Source: M3007 sp964589365 (GTDB lineage: Bacteria > Bacteroidota > Bacteroidia > Chitinophagales > Saprospiraceae). From it: a DNA stretch of 37,456 nt. The DNA is taken from positions 1-37,456 of the forward strand of contig CAZPTQ010000023.1 in NCBI GenBank assembly GCA_964589365.1, in the 5' to 3' direction. How positions within the stretch are numbered: position 1 is the first letter of the stretch; each line of letters opens with the position of its first letter. Below, in pieces: positions 16,093-22,299 of this stretch. The notes beneath the pieces are model-generated. The model worked only from the letters and a program-made list of their open reading frames with translations. It was not told the origin of the DNA and ran no database searches. The position numbers were made by a program, and so were the translations under genes.

Positions 16093-17724
16093 ATGAATAT
16101 ACCTTTGCAACTATCCTTCTTTTTCCTCTCCGTTTTCTGCTTGACCCAAACTACAGCCCAGGCCCAAAAGGCTTCGCAATCTCCTCCGGCGGAACTGCGC
16201 GGCGCATGGATTGCCACAGTGGCGAATATTGACTTCCCTTCTCAGCCTGGACTCACATCTGCTCAGATCAAAGTCGAATTCGACAGCATTCTGGACATAT
16301 TGAAAGCCATGAACATGAACGCTGTGTTCGTACAGATACGGCCTGCTGGCGACGCCTTTTATAAATCACCCACCGTGCCGCTCAGCAAATTTCTCGTGGG
16401 CCAGCAGGGTTCCATGCTCGACGATTCGCTCTTCGACCCGCTCGAATACATGATCAAATCAGCGCATGACCGCCGCATGGAATTCCATGCCTGGCTCAAC
16501 CCATACCGCGCAACTTTCGACCCCGACACCTCCGCGCTCGACCTATTGCACCCGTTGCGTTCTTTGCCTGATCGCCGCAAAGCCGAGTGGTTTTTCCGCT
16601 ATGGCAATAAGTGGTATTTCAATCCGGCCAGCCCTTCCGTACGTCAATATCTAACCAATGTGGTGAAAGACATCGTGTTGCGCTACGATGTGGACGGCAT
16701 CCATTTCGACGACTATTTTTATCCCTACAAAGAGAAGAACCTCAATCTTGACGACGCGCTCGACGATTACGACAACTTTGCTTCGGCCGACCACGACTTT
16801 ACCGATATAGGTGATTGGCGGCGCAACAATATCAATGTGCTCATTGAAGGTGTGTCAAAAACCATCAAAAGATACAAACCTTACGTCAAGTTCGGCATCG
16901 GGCCTTTTGGCGTGTGGCGCAACAAAGAGCGCGACCCGGAACGCGGCTCCAACACCAGAGCGGGCGTGACCTGTTACGACGACCTATACGCTGACGTGTT
17001 GCTTTGGCTCGAAAAAGGATGGATTGATTATGTGGCGCCTCAAATCTACTGGAGCATCGGCTTCCCTGCTGCAGATTACGAGATTTTGGTGGATTGGTGG
17101 AGCAAACATTTGTACGGCAAACAGCTCTATGTGGGCCACGCAGCCTATAAAATCAACAACTCCGCCAACGATCCAAACTGGGAAAACGAGGAAGAAATAA
17201 GCAAGCAAATTGCCATCAACCGAGCCAACCCCAACGTAAGCGGCAGTGTGTTTTTCTCGGTAAAACCGCTCCTGCGCAACCCGCTCGGCGTACAAGACAC
17301 CCTCATCAATTCGCTTTGGAGATACCCTGCGCTCGTGCCGCCCATGCCCTCGCTTTCCAAAGCTTCACCCGCCACGGCTACCGTCTGTCGGGTGAAGGGA
17401 ACCCCCAGCACGATACAACTCACCTGGAATCTTTGCACACTTCTATCCGGCGATGAAATGCCTTTTTATTTCGCCCTCTACCGTTTCGATGGGGAGGGCG
17501 TCGGGAAGTTCGATAATCCGCGCAACTTGTTGGGATTCACCCCTTTTTACGCAGACAAATGGTATTTTGAAGACTACACGGCCATCGAAGGTGAATTCTA
17601 TACCTATGTCGTGGTTGGCTTCAACCGCGCCAATGTTGGGGGCAATCCAAGTGACCCCTCCTTTGTGAAAAAGACAAAAAAGGGTGCGAAGAAGAAGCAA
17701 AAGTTTTGGGGGTATTTGCTATAA
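16093..17724 (+). CDS. GHL10 (glycosyl-hydrolase-like family 10) secreted protein
   Basis: A 543-residue secreted protein. The open frame begins earlier, but the ATG at 16093 starts an obvious signal peptide (MNIPLQLSFFFLSVFCLT, then TTAQAQ). The ~310 residues after it match the GHL10/DUF187 TIM-barrel family: ELRGAWIATVANIDFP, NAVFVQIRPAGDAFY, FHAWLNPYR, DGIHFDDYFYPY, and PQIYWSIGFP. Acidic residues at strand ends (HFDDY) are candidate catalytic groups. The C-terminal ~130 residues look like a fibronectin-like beta domain. Relatives are thought to cleave cell-wall or extracellular glycans, but substrates are poorly known. Its TAA (17722-17724) lies inside the left arm of a large inverted repeat. 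Confidence 0.85.
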   Translation: MNIPLQLSFFFLSVFCLTQTTAQAQKASQSPPAELRGAWIATVANIDFPSQPGLTSAQIKVEFDSILDILKAMNMNAVFVQIRPAGDAFYKSPTVPLSKFLVGQQGSMLDDSLFDPLEYMIKSAHDRRMEFHAWLNPYRATFDPDTSALDLLHPLRSLPDRRKAEWFFRYGNKWYFNPASPSVRQYLTNVVKDIVLRYDVDGIHFDDYFYPYKEKNLNLDDALDDYDNFASADHDFTDIGDWRRNNINVLIEGVSKTIKRYKPYVKFGIGPFGVWRNKERDPERGSNTRAGVTCYDDLYADVLLWLEKGWIDYVAPQIYWSIGFPAADYEILVDWWSKHLYGKQLYVGHAAYKINNSANDPNWENEEEISKQIAINRANPNVSGSVFFSVKPLLRNPLGVQDTLINSLWRYPALVPPMPSLSKASPATATVCRVKGTPSTIQLTWNLCTLLSGDEMPFYFALYRFDGEGVGKFDNPRNLLGFTPFYADKWYFEDYTAIEGEFYTYVVVGFNRANVGGNPSDPSFVKKTKKGAKKKQKFWGYLL

Positions 17725-17860
17725 AAAAACCGCAAAATGTAAAACCGGAGAACAGGAAAATTTAAAATCGAGCAGAGAACCCAATCGGATTTAAGTGGGC
17801 TTCTGAATCTTGGTTTTAAATTTTCCTGTTCTCCTGTTTTACATTTTGCGGTTTTTTTAT
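17721..17860. terminator. 47-bp-arm inverted repeat between convergent genes
   Basis: Arms 17721-17767 and 17814-17860 are complementary at 46 of 47 positions, around a 46-nt loop. The left arm reads ATAAAAAAACCGCAAAATGT at its start. The GHL10 stop (17722-17724) and the M48 stop (17857-17859) sit at mirror-image places in the two arms. Each transcript would end in a long stem followed by a U-run, so it is a plausible two-way terminator. Confidence 0.75.
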
Positions 17861-18687
17861 TTCCGCTTCGAGCTCCCGGGTACAGGATACTTGCTAGCGT
17901 AAGCTTTTGCCTTTGGAACCAGCGATTTCAATTTGGAGCTGCGTTTGGAGGGATCAGGGTGTGTGCTGAGGAACTCTGGCGGACGGCTACCCCCTGCTTT
18001 TGTCATCCGCGCCCAAAATGGAGCCGCCTCACTCGGATTGTAGCCAGCCATTGCCATCAGGTAAAGGCCAATTTCATCGGCTTCTGATTCGTGCTTCCGG
18101 CTAAAGGGGAGCAACACCCCTAATTGTGTGCCTACGCCTGCAGCCTGCATGATCAAATTGCGGGTTTGTGCTGGTTTTTGTGCCATGGCAAGTCCGAGGT
18201 CGAGCGTGGTAAGTCCCAATTGCTGCACCAAACCTTGGCTTACGCGTTCGTTGCCGTGATTGGCTAAGGCGTGGGCGATTTCATGACCCATCACAACAGC
18301 CAACGCATCCTCGTTTTGGGTCACTTTCAAGATGCCGGTGTAGACAACTACTTTCCCTCCAGGCATACAAAAAGCGTTCACTGATGGGTCGTCCACCACA
18401 TTGAACTCCCAGGCAAATTCCTTTAGGTCTTTTTGCAGTCCTTTAGATTTGTAATAAACTTCGGTGGCGGCTTTGATATCATTGCCGACACGCCGCACTA
18501 GATCGAGGTCTTTGCCCGAAGTCATGGGTTTGTTTTCACTGAGAAATTGGCGGTATTCCGCTATACTCATTTGATTGAGTTGTGCATTTGGAATCAGATT
18601 CAGGGATTTTCGCCCCGTAAAAATCGTTTTTTGACAAGCAAACACGATTGACAAAAGCGCGAGGATGAACAGACTTTTTTTCCACAT
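17857..18687 (-). CDS. M48-family metallopeptidase lipoprotein
   Basis: A 276-residue protein from the ATG at 18687; the open frame runs 12 codons further up but the lipoprotein signal fixes the start. It begins MWKKSLFILALLSIVFAC, with the lipid cysteine at residue 18. The zinc site is HEIAH at 135-139, and the third ligand glutamate is in HESEADEIGL. FCMPGGKVVVYTGIL is also typical of the family. M48 members of this type (BepA/YcaL/LoiP-like) degrade misfolded envelope proteins in the periplasm. The size is right for a single-domain member without TPRs. It diverges from the DUF2911 gene, with 75 nt between the starts. Confidence 0.85.
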   Translation of the reverse strand: MWKKSLFILALLSIVFACQKTIFTGRKSLNLIPNAQLNQMSIAEYRQFLSENKPMTSGKDLDLVRRVGNDIKAATEVYYKSKGLQKDLKEFAWEFNVVDDPSVNAFCMPGGKVVVYTGILKVTQNEDALAVVMGHEIAHALANHGNERVSQGLVQQLGLTTLDLGLAMAQKPAQTRNLIMQAAGVGTQLGVLLPFSRKHESEADEIGLYLMAMAGYNPSEAAPFWARMTKAGGSRPPEFLSTHPDPSKRSSKLKSLVPKAKAYASKYPVPGSSKRK

Positions 18688-18762
18688 AATATTTGAATTT
18701 TGTTTTTGTACTGGATCAACCATTTGACGCTGTTTTTGTTTCAGCCAAAAAATTTATAAAGC

Positions 18763-19614
18763 ATGAAAAAACTCTTTTTCCTTACAGTCCTTCTCGCGGC
18801 GTTCACCGTCGCAAACGCTCAAATCAAAACCCCGGCACCCAGCCCAGGCTGCAAAATTAGCCAAGACGTAGGCCTCATCAAAGTGGACCTGGATTATTCC
18901 CGTCCCAGCGCCAAAGGTCGCAAGGTGTTTGGCGAACTCGTTCCCTTCGGCGAAATGTGGCGCACAGGAGCAAACGCCAGCACGAAAGTTACCGTTTCCG
19001 ACGACACAAAAGTGGCCGGAATGCCCTTGCCAAAAGGAACTTACGCCCTCTACACTATTCCCGGCGAAAAAGAATGGACGGTCATTTTCTACAAGAACAC
19101 CACTTTTGGCGGAGCGCCCAGCCCTAAGGATTTCAAAGAGGAAGATGTGCAGCTGCGCGTGGTAGTCTCTTCGCTCCCTGTGCGCGATTTGGTGGAGACT
19201 TTCACCTTGGACATCAACAACTTACGCAATAACGGCGCAGATCTTGTAATTAGTTGGGAATACACCAAAGTTGTCGTCCCGATCTCCACCGATACTGATG
19301 GCAAGGTGTTGAAAGCCATTGAAACGACGATGGCCGGCCCTGCAGCGAACGATTACAACGCTGCTGCACGCTACTATTTCGAAGAGAAAAAAGACATGGC
19401 TCAAGCACTGGTTTGGGTGGATAAAGCCCTCGAAAAGGGGGGCGAAAAATTCTGGATTCTTCGCCTAAAAGCGAACATCCTCGCCGAGTTGGGGCGCTAC
19501 AAGGATGCAATCATGGTGGCTGAAAAAAGCACCGAGTTGGCTAGAAAAGATGACAATGAAGACTATCCCCGCATGAACGACAAGAGTATTGCGGAGTGGA
19601 GCAAGAAGAAATAG
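18763..19614 (+). CDS. DUF2911 domain secreted protein
   Basis: A 283-residue protein with a clear signal peptide (MKKLFFLTVLLAAFTVANAQ). Residues ~22-165 match DUF2911: DYSRPSAKGRKVFGELVPFG, EMWRTGANAST, LPKGTYALYTIPG and EWTVIFYKN are characteristic. The C-terminal ~100 residues are helical and TPR-like (DYNAAARYYFEEKKDMAQAL, then ILAELGRYKDAI). DUF2911 has no established function; it is common and well conserved in Bacteroidota, usually exported. The protein is probably periplasmic. It is likely transcribed alone, with a GC-rich hairpin downstream at 19639-19659. Confidence 0.85.
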   Translation: MKKLFFLTVLLAAFTVANAQIKTPAPSPGCKISQDVGLIKVDLDYSRPSAKGRKVFGELVPFGEMWRTGANASTKVTVSDDTKVAGMPLPKGTYALYTIPGEKEWTVIFYKNTTFGGAPSPKDFKEEDVQLRVVVSSLPVRDLVETFTLDINNLRNNGADLVISWEYTKVVVPISTDTDGKVLKAIETTMAGPAANDYNAAARYYFEEKKDMAQALVWVDKALEKGGEKFWILRLKANILAELGRYKDAIMVAEKSTELARKDDNEDYPRMNDKSIAEWSKKK

Positions 19615-19638
19615 GCAGTAGCAGTTTTACCCGCCCCC

Positions 19639-19659
19639 GCCTGCCAAGTCTTGGCGGGC
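19639..19659 (+). terminator. GC-rich hairpin after the DUF2911 gene
   Basis: GCCTGCCAAG (19639-19648) pairs with CTTGGCGGGC (19650-19659) with one mismatch, 24 nt after the stop codon. A short T-containing tail follows (GAAGTTTTAAC). The GGCGGGCAGG word looks like a repeat-family palindrome. Confidence 0.45.
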
Positions 19660-19739
19660 AGGGAAGTTTTAACGAAGGTGGGTGGCAGTTGCACAATGCC
19701 TGAAAACAGAAGTCATCCCTGATTTTTTCAAAAGCAGAA

Positions 19740-19887
19740 TTAACCGCAAAATAGGAGAACCGGAGAACCAGAAAATATAAACCTGCGAAGAAATTGATCT
19801 CGAAAAAGGACGATTTTGGCCATCTTCGGATCATAATGCTTAGTTTTATATTTTCCTGTTCTTCGGTTTTGCGGTTTTTGCGGTTAA
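19740..19887. repeat. Imperfect ~45-nt-arm inverted repeat upstream of the barrel gene
   Basis: The left arm (19740-19783, TTAACCGCAAAATAGGAGAA at its start) and right arm (19842-19887) pair with about eight mismatches. Inside, GATCTCGAA and TTCGGATC add a smaller stem. The arm words (CCGCAAAA, GAACAGGAAAATATAAA) are variants of those in the 17.7-kb inverted repeat, so the two belong to one family. It lies between two same-strand genes and ends 24 nt before a start codon. Confidence 0.65.
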
Positions 19888-19911
19888 TTTTTGTGCCTGC
19901 AAAATTCCAGT

Positions 19912-20781
19912 ATGTTCCAGATACTCCGAACATTCCTCATGCTGCTATACCCCTGTCTTGCCACTGCTCAAGGCCCTTTGGACGGTTATCTGAAAGGAAA
20001 GGGAGTGCTTGACCTTGCGCCTTCGTTTTCGTTCAATGCTGCCGAGAAATTCGATGGTGCTGTCGGCCAGACTTACGATGAAGCCTACAAAGGCCAGATG
20101 TTCAGCTTGTTCGCTGAATACGGCCTGACTGAAAAATTTGATCTCGTGGCAACCGCTGCCGCAGTTTTTACCCCGCTTCAAAGCGGACTGCAAGACGGCG
20201 GGCTTTTTGTGAAATATCGCCCTATCTACGCTCCGCTTGGAAAAGCAGGGAAATTTGGAGTTCTTTTTGGAACAGGCGCGGTATTTCCGCTCAGCAACTA
20301 TAAGCCGACCGCTACGGGCGCATTGGGACAAAAAGCCATCACGGTGCCTGCCAGAATCATCCTACAATGGGAAAGCCCGCTTGGCCTTTTCCTCAATGTC
20401 ACAGGCGGTTATAATTTTCGACTTGATGCATTGAAAGATGCCGACATAGCATTTATCCGACAACAAAGGCCGGATTACGAACCTCTTGATCCGCAAAATT
20501 TTACAAGCTTTTTAATAAAATTAGGATTTCCTGCCCGACACTTTTACCTCGACGGCTGGGCAGAATGGCAGCACACCAAGGGGGGGGCAGATTATGTGCA
20601 GAATGTGCCGGATTTGCCGCAGGCCTATGGCGTGTCGTATACACAAATTGGTGGCACAGCGTATTATTCCGACAACGGACGAACAGGGTTTTATCTCAGC
20701 GGGGGATACATACTTAATGGGCGAAATACCAGTAGGATTCAACGAATTACGTTTGGGGTAGTGTTGAAGTTTGGGAATTAA
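19912..20781 (+). CDS. Secreted beta-barrel-like outer-membrane protein, unknown function
   Basis: A 289-residue protein from the ATG at 19912, with a signal peptide (MFQILRTFLMLLYPC, then LATAQ). The rest is a series of amphipathic beta-strands with aromatic girdles and Gly turns, such as GLTEKFDLVATAAAVF, GGLFVKYRPIY, GKFGVLFGTGAVFPL and GLFLNVTGGYNF. It ends with ITFGVVLKFGN, much like the last strand of an outer-membrane barrel. The fold suggests a 12-14-strand barrel, perhaps a transporter or porin-like protein of Bacteroidota, but no family is certain. It is convergent with the lytic transglycosylase gene, and its stop codon lies in an inverted repeat. Confidence 0.65.
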   Translation: MFQILRTFLMLLYPCLATAQGPLDGYLKGKGVLDLAPSFSFNAAEKFDGAVGQTYDEAYKGQMFSLFAEYGLTEKFDLVATAAAVFTPLQSGLQDGGLFVKYRPIYAPLGKAGKFGVLFGTGAVFPLSNYKPTATGALGQKAITVPARIILQWESPLGLFLNVTGGYNFRLDALKDADIAFIRQQRPDYEPLDPQNFTSFLIKLGFPARHFYLDGWAEWQHTKGGADYVQNVPDLPQAYGVSYTQIGGTAYYSDNGRTGFYLSGGYILNGRNTSRIQRITFGVVLKFGN

Positions 20782-20830
20782 GATATTAGGATATTCATAT
20801 TATCCCCAATATCCAAATATCTCAATTTCC
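20773..20830. terminator. Inverted repeat of ATATTTGGATATT words between convergent genes
   Basis: Arms 20773-20795 and 20808-20830 (23 nt each) pair with about four mismatches around a 12-nt loop. The stop of the barrel gene (20779-20781) lies in the left arm, and the lytic transglycosylase stop (20838) is just after the right arm. The AATATCC words recur in frame in the 1287-aa gene near 32870. Confidence 0.6.
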
Positions 20831-20837
20831 AAATATC

Positions 20838-21740
20838 CTATTTCGGCACCCGGATCTGATACGTTTTCCCCTCCTTGTTGGTGAGTTTGCTGTCAATCAG
20901 CCAGGGGTTGTAAAGTTTGAGCATTCGATAGTTGGTACCATGCTCGTGGGCAAAATCGCCCCAATTTGCCACCGCCCCTTTCACTTGCACCGTTTTGAAT
21001 TCTGTGAGCGCTGGGTAGAGGTGTTCTTTTTCTACCGAATACTCGTACTCTTCGGGGTTTTCCATCACCTCTTTGATGGCCACAATGCGGAAGGGATAAC
21101 GCATGGTTTCATCGGCAGCGAGGTTGAGTTCAAAAAAAGATTTGGCGCGTTGTTTTGCCATTTCTTCGAGGATACGCCCCGGCCCGCCATTGTAGGCGGC
21201 AGCGGCCAAGGTCCAGGAGCCCAGCCGTTCTTTTTCCTTTTTCATGTATTTGCAAGCCGCACGAGTAGCTTTTTCGAGGTGGTAACGTTCATCCACTTCT
21301 GTGTTCACTTCGAGGCCATAGCCTCCCGCCGCGTCTTTCATGAATTGCCACACGCCGCGTGCCCCGGCAGGCGAAATGGCATTGGAAAGTGCGCTCTCGG
21401 CTACAGCTAGGTATTTCAAATCGTTTGGTGCGCCTTCCTCTTTGATTATTGGCTCAATAATGGGGAATATGGCATTGGCGCGTTTGACGGCCAAAATTGT
21501 CTGGGAATGGAAATAGACATTTCGCAGCAGTTCGGCATCGAGTCGTTGGCGCACGTCCCAGTTGTCCATCGGGAATTTTTCCCCACAAAAATCAAAATCC
21601 TTGTCGAGGTTAACGGAGCGTACGCGCTGATCTGTTTTGTCGTCCTCGTTTTTGAAGGAAGAAACACATAGCCCCAGGAAACCCATGGCGAAAAAAACAT
21701 TGACGATCAGGAGGATACGAGTGCTGGAAGGAATATTCAT
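20838..21740 (-). CDS. Lytic transglycosylase, MltD-like (SLT domain)
   Basis: A 300-residue exported protein with one N-terminal hydrophobic segment (residues 8-27, signal anchor or signal peptide). The lytic transglycosylase domain is at ~85-225: LKYLAVAESALS holds the catalytic Glu (E115), SPAGARGVWQFM is the second motif, and LAAAAYNGGPGRI the third. This cuts the glycan strand of peptidoglycan with formation of a 1,6-anhydro end. The C-terminal ~60 residues (VKGAVANWGDFAHEHGTNYR) may be a degenerate LysM-like segment. Its own promoter probably includes the TACGTTTG box at 21800-21807. Confidence 0.85.
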   Translation of the reverse strand: MNIPSSTRILLIVNVFFAMGFLGLCVSSFKNEDDKTDQRVRSVNLDKDFDFCGEKFPMDNWDVRQRLDAELLRNVYFHSQTILAVKRANAIFPIIEPIIKEEGAPNDLKYLAVAESALSNAISPAGARGVWQFMKDAAGGYGLEVNTEVDERYHLEKATRAACKYMKKEKERLGSWTLAAAAYNGGPGRILEEMAKQRAKSFFELNLAADETMRYPFRIVAIKEVMENPEEYEYSVEKEHLYPALTEFKTVQVKGAVANWGDFAHEHGTNYRMLKLYNPWLIDSKLTNKEGKTYQIRVPK

Positions 21741-21799
21741 GAGCAGTATTTTATGGTGAACGCGAAACCGGAGGCGTATATTTCAGCAGAATAACTTTA

Positions 21800-21807
21800 C
21801 AAACGTA
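21800..21807 (-). promoter_or_regulatory. -7 promoter box of the lytic transglycosylase gene
   Basis: The minus strand reads TACGTTTG, a perfect TAnnTTTG box, 60 nt before the ATG at 21740. It is just downstream of the mscL terminator. CAAA words at 21817-21824 (TTTG on the minus strand) are closer than the usual -33 spacing. Confidence 0.4.
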
Positions 21808-21823
21808 CGCCTTCTCCAAACAA

Positions 21824-21856
21824 AAAAGGCACCCGTTTTCTCGACGGGTGCCTTTT
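21824..21856 (-). terminator. Intrinsic terminator of mscL
   Basis: A perfect 13-bp stem (AAAAGGCACCCGT, 21824-21836, with its complement at 21844-21856) has a 7-nt loop. On the minus strand the stem is followed by TTTTTT (21827-21822). It lies just after the mscL stop codon and is the cleanest intrinsic terminator in the window. The U-tract at 21853-21856 could also serve the other direction. Confidence 0.85.
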
Positions 21857-21876
21857 CGCATTTCCAACAGACTCCA

Positions 21877-22203
21877 TTATTTGACCTCTTCCGATTTTTT
21901 CCCCGCTGCTTTGATCAAAAAAAACAAAGCCGTTCCAATGATAACAAAATTCAGCACCGAATTGATAAAGTTACCGACCATGATGCCTCCTTCGATCTTG
22001 GCAACACCATCCACGATCACTTCTTTTCCTCCAATAACAATGGATGAATAGTCTTGTTCGCCCACGATCAAGCCAAGGATGGGCATAATTACATCGGCAA
22101 CCAATGAGTCAATGATTTTCTGGAAGGCACCTGCAATGACAACGGCCACAGCAAGTGCCAATACATCGCCACGAAAAAGAAAGGCTTTAAGTTCGCTAAT
22201 CAT
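21877..22203 (-). CDS. mscL: Large-conductance mechanosensitive channel
   Basis: A 108-residue inner-membrane channel that opens under membrane tension to release solutes during osmotic down-shock. The N-terminal amphipathic helix and TM1 are clear: ELKAFLFRGDVLALAVAVVIAG then AFQKIIDSLVADVIMPILG. The periplasmic loop is short (~35-70). TM2 is GNFINSVLNFVIIGTALFFLIKA, ending in a basic KKSEEVK tail. Typical MscL has about 130-150 residues with a C-terminal cytoplasmic helix bundle, which is missing here. The pore-lining GxxLAxAVxVVIGxAF pattern is preserved, so channel function is likely. Confidence 0.9.
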   Translation of the reverse strand: MISELKAFLFRGDVLALAVAVVIAGAFQKIIDSLVADVIMPILGLIVGEQDYSSIVIGGKEVIVDGVAKIEGGIMVGNFINSVLNFVIIGTALFFLIKAAGKKSEEVK

Positions 22204-22299
22204 AATCGTTTGTTTTGTTAAAAAATGGGTGAGCGTATAAGATTTTGTAGTGGTGAAAAGAGAAACACTCCTTCTTCAGCATACTTTTTAGAAGAAAAG

